NCBI GenBank assembly: GCA_015520535.1
Contig: WAPZ01000705.1
Span: 1-5,386 of the forward strand
Direction of reading: 5' to 3'
DNA from: Candidatus Heimdallarchaeota archaeon
Lineage (GTDB): Archaea; Asgardarchaeota; Heimdallarchaeia; Hodarchaeales; S146-22
DNA: 5,386 bases
The notes under the pieces were generated by a model. That model had not been told where the DNA came from and searched no databases. It saw only the letters and a list, made by a program, of their open reading frames with translations. This document shows positions 1 to 5,386 of this stretch, one piece after another; the stretch's first letter is position 1; each line of letters begins with the position of its first letter. The position numbers and the translations under genes were made by a program.

Positions 1-70
1 AGCGAAAACCGGAGAAAATGTGGAACAAGCCTTTACTCAGTTAACTATGGACATACTCTCCCTCCGTTGA
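1..70 (+). CDS. Ras/Rab-family small GTPase, C-terminal fragment (5' part outside the window)
   Basis: Reading from base 2, the frame gives AKTGENVEQAFTQLTMDIL followed by SLR and a TGA stop at 68-70. AKTGENVEQAF is the classic G5 region of Ras/Rab GTPases (S-A-K-T-G-x-N-V-x-x-A-F), where SAK contacts the guanine base, and the following residues form the last helix. Base 1 is an A, which is compatible with a preceding serine codon (TCA), although that codon is cut off. In the family these proteins switch between GTP- and GDP-bound states to control membrane or polarity processes. The protein ends soon after the helix and has no C-terminal cysteine, so there is no sign of a CAAX or Rab-type prenylation tail. 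The stop lies 22 bases before the probable start of the longin/roadblock gene, suggesting co-transcription. P-loop and switch regions are outside the window, so the exact subfamily cannot be given. Confidence 0.75.
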   Translation, partial: AKTGENVEQAFTQLTMDILSLR

Positions 71-82
71 GCAACATTATAT

Positions 83-87
83 GGTGA
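83..87 (+). promoter_or_regulatory. Ribosome binding site GGTGA deciding the start at 93
   Basis: GGTGA lies five bases before the ATG at 93. The in-frame ATG at 81 has only a weak TTGAG upstream and itself overlaps this site. The site therefore favours 93 over 81 as the start of the longin/roadblock gene. Confidence 0.45.
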
Positions 88-92
88 AAAGA

Positions 93-902
93 ATGAGTGA
101 GCCGATGTTTAATGATAGTCAACTTAAAATGATTAAATCTTTTTTTATTTTTGAAAAAGAAAGTGGAAATCCCTATTATTATGAGAATTTTGAGCAAGAT
201 GTTGAGACCGAACAACCCTTGGAAGAAATGGAGCCAACCGCTGTTGCGGCTTTTTTAAGCGCATTATTCAGTTTCGCGCAAGCACAACCGGCATTATCGG
301 ATTTAAGAACCGTTGATATGACAACAGTTAAGTTATCGTTTGTGGAAAAGAATGGCTTAGTATTTAGTGTATTAGCCTCGTCCTTATATTCACCGCTAGA
401 TTTGGAATTCAAATTAAGAACGCTTGCCAGCCTTTTTATCTCTGAATATGGTGAAACAATAAAAAATATTGATGGCATGATTGATATTGAACAATTTAAG
501 CCGTTTTCTTATCATGTTCGGCAGGTACTTTTTGGTGAGACACGTTCTATCCCCGAACAAGCATTAAAAGCTAGTCAACTAGTACTAAACCGCATTGTGA
601 AAAATATTAAAGCCGTACGCGGTGCGGCGTTGTTAAGTTTCACGGGCGATGTCCTTTATAGTTTAAGAATGAATTCGGACATCTTAGTGAGTGCCATTCA
701 GATTTTAGAAGTTGTACATGCAAAAAATTTATTTCAGACAAAATATGTATTAGTGGGCTCAGAAACCTCAAATTTAATTATCAATCGAATTTCAGAAGGT
801 ATTCTACTCATTATAGATAGTGATCCACGTGGGAAAATTGAACTAGTGCTTTCAGATTTAGTCCAATATCTTAAAGCATTGAAAGACATTATCACGGATT
901 AA
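93..902 (+). CDS. Longin-like plus roadblock/LC7 domain protein
   Basis: This is a probable regulator or scaffold for the small GTPase encoded just upstream. Residues are counted from the ATG at 93 (269 aa). Residues about 11-150 look longin-like: a first strand with IKSFFIFEKESGNP, then a helix (AVAAFLSALFSFA), strands around VKLSFVEKNGLVFSVLAS and a long helix from DLEFKLRTLASLF. Residues about 163-266 match the roadblock/LC7 pattern: a helix leading into VRGAALLSFTGDVLYS, a central helix, the strand KYVLVGSET, then EGILLIIDSD and a closing helix. Roadblock and longin folds act as GTPase platforms or regulators in MglB, Ragulator and TRAPP-type systems. Both domains in one protein, next to a Ras-type GTPase, is consistent with Asgard archaea. 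No signal peptide or membrane helix is visible, so it is probably cytosolic. The start at 81 would add four residues (MVKR). The roadblock call is firm; the longin call rests on pattern alone. Confidence 0.8.
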   Translation: MSEPMFNDSQLKMIKSFFIFEKESGNPYYYENFEQDVETEQPLEEMEPTAVAAFLSALFSFAQAQPALSDLRTVDMTTVKLSFVEKNGLVFSVLASSLYSPLDLEFKLRTLASLFISEYGETIKNIDGMIDIEQFKPFSYHVRQVLFGETRSIPEQALKASQLVLNRIVKNIKAVRGAALLSFTGDVLYSLRMNSDILVSAIQILEVVHAKNLFQTKYVLVGSETSNLIINRISEGILLIIDSDPRGKIELVLSDLVQYLKALKDIITD

Positions 903-937
903 AATGAAGATACTATCGCAAAAATTGTGCAAAAAAG

Positions 938-945
938 TTAAATAA
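938..945 (+). promoter_or_regulatory. Candidate archaeal TATA box for the 1050-3142 gene pair
   Basis: TTAAATAA sits in the 147-base spacer between the longin/roadblock gene and the beta-sandwich/TPR gene, behind an A-rich stretch. Transcription would begin near 967-970, giving a leader of about 80 bases. This is AT-rich sequence and the match is imperfect, so read-through from the upstream genes is equally possible. The spacer otherwise holds only very short open frames and I see no RNA gene in it. Confidence 0.25.
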
Positions 946-1040
946 CGGAAAAAGAAGTGGTACACAAATTCAACTAGAAGAATTGACGCCATAGATTTCA
1001 ATGCCTATTTACAAAGAAAAGTCTTCAACCCGCACAAAAA

Positions 1041-1046
1041 GGTGAT
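1041..1046 (+). promoter_or_regulatory. Strong ribosome binding site GGTGAT
   Basis: GGTGAT, preceded by a run of A, ends three bases before the ATG at 1050. It is the strongest Shine-Dalgarno match in the window and fixes that start. Confidence 0.6.
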
Positions 1047-1049
1047 AGC

Positions 1050-2567
1050 ATGGCAGCGAGAAGAAGAGGTTTGTATGATGTTAACTCCTATATAGAAGTA
1101 GAAATTGACTTTTTTGATCCGACTTGGCGATTTCAAGGAAATTGGTTCCAAATTTTTTTTGAATTTAAAAATCTATCCGATGAAATTCTTATTATCGAAC
1201 TGAAAGATGTTCAACCGGGTACTCCTAAAGGACCCTTAATGACCACTCCAATAATTCTTCCCGAATATCACAATTGGAGTTTCCCTTTATTCATTCAATT
1301 TAACCAAAAAAAATTGCCACCTTTTTTAAAAATAATGGGAATCCTTAAAGGGCGCACAATTAAAACTAATTTCAAATTAAATATTGATCTTCCATATAAT
1401 CTCCCTGAACAACAATATTTTCACATGTATCAAAAAAATCAATGGACTTATGAGACACTAGTAAATGAAATTCGAAAAAATGAATATCAATGGAGTTTTT
1501 ATTTTCACGTTGCTACCTTTATTCTTCATCGAGAAGGCTTTGAAAACTGGTTGCGCTTCTTAAAACATGCAATAGATGTAGAACCAAAAATCAAAAGAAA
1601 AATTACACACACCCTCCCGCGAATGTTTAAAAACACGATTGTTGGATATAAAGGTGCTGGAAAAGCTATCACAATTCAATCAAAAGAACAACTGGACTCA
1701 TATAAAGCAAAACTAGAAGAAATCTTAGAAATACCTCCACCCTCTAATTTCGAAATAATCCGTTCTATCGAATTTGAAGATCTCATTTTCCTAGATGACG
1801 CACGTTATCGGGTAAAAAATATTTTTAAAGATGATCTTGGTCCTTGGCTCTTATATCTTGACTCTATTGAAACGTTAAGAAAATATTGTACTCCTTTAGG
1901 CGAACCTTATCAAAAAGATGTCTTCTATTCACGTGAACTAGAAGAAAAAACCGATGATGTTAAAGATGCCATAAGCTATGCCGAATCTATCTCATACAAA
2001 CACCTCCTTAAAAAAATCGAAGCGTGGGAAAAAGCCTTTACCATAGCACGAGAAAAGGGGTCTCCCTTCCAACAAATCTATACCACGGCATTTCTCAACT
2101 ATACACGCGGTTTTCTCTTTCTTAAGGTTGATCCAAAACAATCAGTAGCGGCATTTCGCATTGCTAATATAGCCTTCCGCCCATTAAAAATGCATAAGCT
2201 GCGAAATTGGGCATTATCCTTCTATTTTGAAGCACAAGGACGCCTCTATCGCAAATATCGACAACATGAAAAAGCCAGCGAATTGCTGAAAAAAGCGGCG
2301 TCATTCCTTAATCTCAGTGAATTTAAACAGTACATTCGCAATCTACTCCTAAAATTCGATGCCCACATCGACCTGGCCATTGCAGCTGCTAAAAAAGGTG
2401 ACAGTGCCACAGCAAATGTCCAATTACAACGCGCCTATCGAATCTATACCAACCTAGAAAACGAAAATTATCCAGCTAGTTCACGTCTATTGAAACGCTA
2501 CCAAACGATTTCCAAACGAATTACGAGAATAATTACCCCAACCGAAAAACAACTAACGACGGGGTAA
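1050..2567 (+). CDS. Unrecognised protein: N-terminal beta-sandwich-like region and C-terminal TPR-like helical repeats
   Basis: I do not recognise this 505-residue protein. Residues about 12-115 are rich in alternating beta strands (YIEVEIDFF, WFQIFFEFKNLSDEILIIEL, WSFPLFIQF, LKIMGILKGR, NFKLNIDLP), which suggests an immunoglobulin-like or C2-like sandwich. The phrase FEFKNLSDEILIIEL resembles strands of such folds. From about 125 onward it is mostly helical. Residues about 310-490 look like degenerate TPR or solenoid helix pairs, for example YKHLLKKIEAWEKAFTIARE, WALSFYFEAQGRLYRKY followed by HEKASELLKKAASFL, and DLAIAAAKKGDSATANVQLQ then RAYRIYTNLE. Such repeats normally bind other proteins. 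No catalytic motif, signal peptide or membrane segment is visible, so a cytosolic adaptor role is an inference. The C-terminus is basic. The rhodanese gene begins two bases after the stop, so the two are very likely co-translated. The start is fixed by a strong GGTGAT site. Confidence 0.7.
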   Translation: MAARRRGLYDVNSYIEVEIDFFDPTWRFQGNWFQIFFEFKNLSDEILIIELKDVQPGTPKGPLMTTPIILPEYHNWSFPLFIQFNQKKLPPFLKIMGILKGRTIKTNFKLNIDLPYNLPEQQYFHMYQKNQWTYETLVNEIRKNEYQWSFYFHVATFILHREGFENWLRFLKHAIDVEPKIKRKITHTLPRMFKNTIVGYKGAGKAITIQSKEQLDSYKAKLEEILEIPPPSNFEIIRSIEFEDLIFLDDARYRVKNIFKDDLGPWLLYLDSIETLRKYCTPLGEPYQKDVFYSRELEEKTDDVKDAISYAESISYKHLLKKIEAWEKAFTIAREKGSPFQQIYTTAFLNYTRGFLFLKVDPKQSVAAFRIANIAFRPLKMHKLRNWALSFYFEAQGRLYRKYRQHEKASELLKKAASFLNLSEFKQYIRNLLLKFDAHIDLAIAAAKKGDSATANVQLQRAYRIYTNLENENYPASSRLLKRYQTISKRITRIITPTEKQLTTG

Positions 2568-2569
2568 AC

Positions 2570-3142
2570 ATGATGAGTCTTAAAGAAAAATTTAACCAAC
2601 TCAATGCCTTTGACAAATTTTTAATTGGTGGCATTGTCTTAACAACAGGCACCATAATCTTAACAGTTGTTTTCTTTTTTATTCTTCTACCACCAAATGT
2701 CACTGCCACTGGTCCAACTATTACAGCTGATGAACTCTACCAACTCATCAATAATAACAAAGCAAATTATACGCTAGTTGATGTGCGAGACTGGCAATAT
2801 TATGTTGATGGGCACATCCCTACCGCAATTTGGTCCCCTTATGAAAATGTAACCAAAGATACACGGCTGTTGAACCTTGAAAAAAATCATCAAATAATCT
2901 TTTATTGTGACTGTCCCTTTGGTGGAATTTCTAAAAGTGCCACCTTAGCATTTCAAAAAATGGGATATACTAACGTATCATATCTTAAAGGTGGCACCTC
3001 GGCATGGACAGACGCTGGGTATAAACTAATATCAGGTTCTGAGCCAGGAAATCCGAACCTATTCAATCCAATGACAATTTTCAGCTGTTGCTATTACACT
3101 AGACGAACGTTAACGCGATTTCTACGAGTAAATTGGCAATAA
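2570..3142 (+). CDS. Membrane-anchored rhodanese-domain protein, probably facing outward
   Basis: This 190-residue protein has a short lysine-bearing N-terminus, one strong membrane helix (about residues 18-40) and a rhodanese domain (about 50-155). Domain marks are LVDVRDWQYYVDGHIPTAIW (69-88), the active-site strand IIFYC with Cys113, and the closing KGGTSAWTDAGY. Rhodaneses carry sulfur as a persulfide on this cysteine. The loop here is CDCPFGGISKSA, four residues longer than the usual CRSGNRSA type and with a second cysteine (115). A CxCP loop of this kind occurs in some other rhodanese proteins, so activity is plausible but its substrate is unknown. The positive N-terminus implies an N-in anchor with the domain outside. 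Four N-x-S/T sequons (43, 66, 93, 135) fit that side. The start could also be the second Met at 2573. The tail after about residue 165 is cysteine- and arginine-rich, unlike the family, and overlaps the opposing gene. Confidence 0.85.
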   Translation: MMSLKEKFNQLNAFDKFLIGGIVLTTGTIILTVVFFFILLPPNVTATGPTITADELYQLINNNKANYTLVDVRDWQYYVDGHIPTAIWSPYENVTKDTRLLNLEKNHQIIFYCDCPFGGISKSATLAFQKMGYTNVSYLKGGTSAWTDAGYKLISGSEPGNPNLFNPMTIFSCCYYTRRTLTRFLRVNWQ

Positions 3143-4145
3143 TATGATAAGACATAATGGATTGTTCATCTTTTAGCGAAAATTCGACTGGGATGATTTT
3201 TCCATCAAAACGCTTATTTTTCTTTTTCACTTTTACCAGGGTCTTTTCTAATTCTAAAAGATCAATTCCTCTAGAGTCTAACAGAAAATACGTGGGATAA
3301 TGAAAATTGCTCCAGTCATGGAACTCCACAAATTTTGTAAAATACTTTTGAATATCTTTTCGCGGAGGAAAGGCAAAAATATACACATCAGTGTGTTCTA
3401 AGACTTGCACTTTCACATAAGGAAAATAAGACAGTTCAAAATTACCAAAATTGATGGATGAAGCTGAAGTCGGAGAATATACAAAATTTGCTTTATGGAG
3501 TTGCTGCATTTCAAATAAAGCTGTGAAAATAAGAGGGTTAAGAATATCCAAAATCTGATTTTCACTAAATATTGCCAATTTGAGGGATTTTTTCCGTTCA
3601 GTTAAAATCGAATTTACTTGAATGAGGCTATTGGCTAAGGTGGTACCGACACCGCGTTGCAACAACGCTTTAACCATTTCACTCTGTGCTTGTTGAAAAA
3701 TGTCAATAAGCATTTTTCGAAGTCTTTTCACATCTTGCTCCGTAATAGTCTCCTTTGTTAAAATTTCAGACTTCCATCCTTCCAAGGCACTTGAAATCTG
3801 TTGTCGAGTAGTTGGTGTAATGTATTGATCTAAAGTAGAATCATAATAGCAAATCAGTAAGCCAAAATCTTCTTCTTGTGAATCAGAACTTTTTCGCTTT
3901 GTAAAAAAGACATAGGCTAAAGCTAAGAGATTGGGTATTTTTCCCACTGTAAATGGTCCATGAAGACCCGTAATCCCAGCACCGCCCTGAGTTACTACAC
4001 CTAAAATATAATTCGGGAATAAACTCGAAAGCACGACTTCTTGTGAGGGGTCTTTAACAATACCAGTAAAATCATCTTCGTATAAAGAGACTAAGCCTTG
4101 CTTAGGCGAAAATCCTAAGACTTGCAACGATATTTTTATTGCCAT
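3099..4145 (-). CDS. Unrecognised protein with longin-like N-terminus and G-domain-like C-terminal half lacking GTPase motifs
   Basis: I know no named family for this 348-residue protein (counted from the ATG at 4145). Residues 1-125 show strands and helices in a longin-like order: MAIKISLQVLGFSPKQGLVSLY, an ILGVVTQGGAGITG strand pair, helix NLLALAYVFFTKR, strand DFGLLICYYD and a helix with SSALEGW. Residues about 128-185 are helical. Residues about 187-348 follow a Ras-type order: strand KLAIF, helix, strands INFGNFELSYF and YVKVQVL, strand DVYIFAF, helix, strand YPTYFLLDSRGID, helix, strand KIIPVEF, and a final helix from DEQSIMSY. The positions expected for the P-loop (SENQILDIL) and NKxD (LDSRGID) are not conserved, so nucleotide binding is doubtful. 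An in-frame ATG at 4169 would add MRVLWCSK. I prefer 4145 because a TTTAAAA box lies about 32 bases upstream of it. No membrane segment is evident. The fold assignments are inference. Confidence 0.7.
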   Translation of the reverse strand: MAIKISLQVLGFSPKQGLVSLYEDDFTGIVKDPSQEVVLSSLFPNYILGVVTQGGAGITGLHGPFTVGKIPNLLALAYVFFTKRKSSDSQEEDFGLLICYYDSTLDQYITPTTRQQISSALEGWKSEILTKETITEQDVKRLRKMLIDIFQQAQSEMVKALLQRGVGTTLANSLIQVNSILTERKKSLKLAIFSENQILDILNPLIFTALFEMQQLHKANFVYSPTSASSINFGNFELSYFPYVKVQVLEHTDVYIFAFPPRKDIQKYFTKFVEFHDWSNFHYPTYFLLDSRGIDLLELEKTLVKVKKKNKRFDGKIIPVEFSLKDEQSIMSYHIIANLLVEIALTFV

Positions 4146-4173
4146 CTTGCTGCACCAAAGCACTCTCATGTGA

Positions 4174-4180
4174 TTTTAAA
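4174..4180 (-). promoter_or_regulatory. Candidate TATA box of the minus-strand gene
   Basis: On the minus strand this reads TTTAAAA, centred about 32 bases before the ATG at 4145. That places the predicted transcription start near 4151, giving a nearly leaderless message, which is common in archaea. It would exclude the alternative ATG at 4169. A second AT-rich stretch near 4186-4198 could serve the longer form instead. Confidence 0.4.
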
Positions 4181-4200
4181 GATAGAAAAATAAAAAGTTT

Positions 4201-4214
4201 TTGAAATAATTCAA
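4201..4214. promoter_or_regulatory. Small inverted repeat between divergent promoters, possible operator
   Basis: TTGAA-ATAA-TTCAA forms a perfect 5-base inverted repeat with a 4-base centre. It lies between the two candidate TATA boxes, 20 bases from the minus-strand one and 11 from the plus-strand one. That is a suitable place for a dimeric regulator acting on dnaJ, on the minus-strand gene, or on both. AT-rich DNA often yields such short repeats by chance. Confidence 0.25.
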
Positions 4215-4225
4215 GACTGAAGTTT

Positions 4226-4233
4226 TTTAAATA
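4226..4233 (+). promoter_or_regulatory. Candidate archaeal TATA box of dnaJ
   Basis: TTTAAATA is a very good match to the archaeal TATA consensus. Transcription would begin about 25 bases downstream, near 4255, leaving a leader of about 45 bases that contains the G-rich ribosome binding site. No factor B recognition element stands out clearly. Confidence 0.5.
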
Positions 4234-4285
4234 CAGCAATAAATGTCACAAATAGAGAAATGATGCAGACAAAAAAGACTAATTA

Positions 4286-4294
4286 GTGGGGGGA
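4286..4294 (+). promoter_or_regulatory. G-rich ribosome binding site deciding the dnaJ start at TTG 4301
   Basis: GTGGGGGGA ends six bases before TTG 4301 and can pair with the CCUCC core of 16S rRNA using a G-U wobble. The GTG at 4286 is also in frame, but using it would add MGGLL and place the G run inside the coding region. The TTG start gives MKRDYYEVLG, the standard DnaJ beginning. Confidence 0.5.
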
Positions 4295-4300
4295 CTTTTA

Positions 4301-5266
4301 TTGAAACGAGATTACTATGAAGTTCTTGGTGTACCACGAAATGCCACTAAAGAAGAGATAAAAAAAGCCTATAAGCGATTAGCGTTGAAGTATCACCCAG
4401 ACCGTGCAAGTAAAGAAGGCATGGACCCCAAAGAAGCTGAAGAAAAGTTTAAAGAGATATCCGAAGCCTATTCTGTTCTCTCGGATGATGAAAAACGTGC
4501 CGCATACGACCGGTTTGGACATGCCGCCTTTGATCCAACACAAGCGTCATCCTATGGGTTTGAGAATTTTATCAATTTCGACTTTGATCCATTCAAAATC
4601 TTTGAGGAAGTGTTCGGTGCTAATTTTTTCGGTGGCGGAAAAAGCGGAACTTGGAGAGTTTTTACAAGTTCTCCTGGTGGTGGCGGCTTTCAAACCTTTG
4701 TTCAGCAAGAAATGCCGCAAAAAGGTGAAGATATCAAAATTCAGTTAAAGTTAACACCCGAAGAAGCTAAAAATGGCACAAAAAAGAAAATCAAAGCCAA
4801 AACACAAGAAAAATGCCCACAATGCCAAGGAAATGGATGTACGGCATGCAATTACAGTGGCTTCATAATCAAAACCCAAACACTAAGTGTGACCATTCCA
4901 CCTAACACCAAAAACGGTCAAATTTTAAAATTGAAAGGGAAAGGAAAACCCAGCCCTCATGTCGGTATTCCACCCGGTGATCTTCTTTTAGAAATAAAAA
5001 TTGTTGAAGATGTTTTAGACGTACCACTTCCCGTTACTAGACTACTACTGGGTGGAAAAATACGTCTAAAGACTTCTAAAGGAACGCTTACTGGTATCAT
5101 CCCGGAACTCACCGCACCAGACACAATTTTGACATTTCAAAATGAACAAACTAAAAAGCCACAAAAAATCCGAATAAAAATGGTTTTACCAAAATCTCTT
5201 AATCCACGGCAAAAAGAACTCTTAAAAGAATTTGAAAAGGAAGAAAAAAATAAAAATACCACCTAA
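4301..5266 (+). CDS. dnaJ: DnaJ/Hsp40 co-chaperone with a reduced, single-zinc module
   Basis: DnaJ delivers unfolded proteins to DnaK (Hsp70) and triggers its ATPase in the cytosol. Residues are counted from TTG 4301 (321 aa). The J domain (2-72) starts KRDYYEVLGV, has the essential HPD at 32-34 and ends in EAYSVLSDDEKRAAYDRFG. A Gly/Phe-rich linker (about 86-133) includes FKIFEEVFGANFFGGG. The substrate-binding part has a first beta domain from about 144 with a zinc insert of only two motifs, CPQCQGNG and CTACNYSG (Cys 172, 175, 180, 183). Standard class A DnaJ has four motifs and two zincs and is about 370-380 residues long. Next come VTIPPNTKNGQILKLKGKG and a second domain (about 236-300) with LLLGGKIRLKTSKGTLTG, then LNPRQKELLKEFEKEE. 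The usual HPxFxRxGxD linker before the second domain is missing. No grpE or dnaK is in view. Family membership is certain; the start codon is less so. Confidence 0.95.
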   Translation: MKRDYYEVLGVPRNATKEEIKKAYKRLALKYHPDRASKEGMDPKEAEEKFKEISEAYSVLSDDEKRAAYDRFGHAAFDPTQASSYGFENFINFDFDPFKIFEEVFGANFFGGGKSGTWRVFTSSPGGGGFQTFVQQEMPQKGEDIKIQLKLTPEEAKNGTKKKIKAKTQEKCPQCQGNGCTACNYSGFIIKTQTLSVTIPPNTKNGQILKLKGKGKPSPHVGIPPGDLLLEIKIVEDVLDVPLPVTRLLLGGKIRLKTSKGTLTGIIPELTAPDTILTFQNEQTKKPQKIRIKMVLPKSLNPRQKELLKEFEKEEKNKNTT

Positions 5267-5309
5267 AAGGGAGATTTCAAATCAATGGATTTACTGAAAT
5301 CACAAAGAA

Positions 5310-5331
5310 TTATTCTCAATATTTATTTTCT
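5310..5331 (+). terminator. T-rich tract, possible dnaJ terminator
   Basis: This stretch about 45 bases after the dnaJ stop contains several short T runs (TATTCTC, ATTTATTTTC). Archaeal termination often occurs at T-rich tracts without a hairpin. The runs are short and the whole region is AT-rich, so the call is weak. The remaining bases to the window end hold no gene I can support; ATATTTAAG near 5356 could be a TATA box for a gene beyond the edge. Confidence 0.2.
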
Positions 5332-5386
5332 CATGCGTCAAAAGAAAAACGAATAATATTTAAGAAACAATGTTATAATCATACAT

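Noticed and set aside
179..478. 99-codon open frame on the minus strand
   Set aside because: It lies entirely antisense to the well-supported longin/roadblock gene and has no recognisable domain.
1001..1045. 14-codon open frame ending within the ribosome binding site of the gene at 1050
   Set aside because: A leader peptide was considered, but it has no ribosome binding site, no repeated regulatory codon and no attenuator-like structure.
1644..1667. P-loop lookalike GYKGAGKA in the beta-sandwich/TPR protein
   Set aside because: The residue after GK is alanine instead of Ser/Thr, there is no Walker B partner, and the surrounding sequence is not that of a nucleotide-binding domain.
4404..4748. 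114-codon open frame on the plus strand within dnaJ
   Set aside because: It is an out-of-frame shadow of dnaJ; the dnaJ frame carries all the family motifs.
5285..5356. 23-codon open frame after dnaJ (MDLLKSQRIILNIYF...), with a G-rich site upstream
   Set aside because: It is very short, the GGGAG lies 11 bases from the ATG, which is rather far, and it overlaps the T-rich tract. Nothing shows that it is translated.
5371..5386. Bacterial-looking extended -10 element (TGTTATAAT) at the right edge
   Set aside because: No suitable -35 element is found and the setting is archaeal; such matches are expected by chance in AT-rich DNA.
1..5386. CRISPR arrays, insertion sequences, tRNA or rRNA genes
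   Set aside because: I saw no regularly spaced direct repeats, transposase motifs, terminal inverted repeats or cloverleaf-like sequence on either strand.

Overview
The window most likely comes from an Asgard archaeon (Promethearchaeota/Asgardarchaeota); I cannot name the lineage. The main evidence is the left edge. Bases 2-70 encode the last 22 residues of a Ras/Rab-type small GTPase (AKTGENVEQAF, the eukaryotic-style G5 'SAK' box plus helix alpha5). It is followed 22 bases later by a longin-like plus roadblock/LC7 protein, a pairing typical of Asgard genomes. AT-rich composition, archaeal TATA-like boxes (TTTAAATA) and GGTGA-type ribosome binding sites agree with this.

Layout. (1) 1-902, plus strand: end of the small GTPase gene and a longin/roadblock gene, probably one transcript. 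(2) 903-1049: short spacer with a weak promoter candidate. (3) 1050-3142, plus strand: a two-gene unit made of a beta-sandwich/TPR-like protein of unknown function and, two bases later, a membrane-anchored rhodanese facing outward. (4) 3099-4145, minus strand: an unrecognised protein whose 3' end overlaps the rhodanese gene by 44 bases. Its N-terminus looks longin-like and its C-terminal half follows the order of a Ras-type G domain without nucleotide-binding motifs. (5) 4146-4300: divergent control region with a TATA-like box for each direction and a small inverted repeat between them. (6) 4301-5266, plus strand: a DnaJ (Hsp40) co-chaperone with only one pair of CxxC motifs instead of two. 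(7) 5267-5386: no gene I can support.

How the genes may work together. The GTPase and the longin/roadblock protein look like a switch and its platform or regulator, comparable in principle to MglA/MglB or Rag/Ragulator. The minus-strand protein may belong to the same small-GTPase and membrane-regulation world. DnaJ and the rhodanese are general protein- and sulfur-handling functions with no clear link to the rest. The most original items here are the possible pseudo-GTPase at 3102-3587 and the reduced zinc module of DnaJ. All domain calls were made by eye, without database or structure searches.
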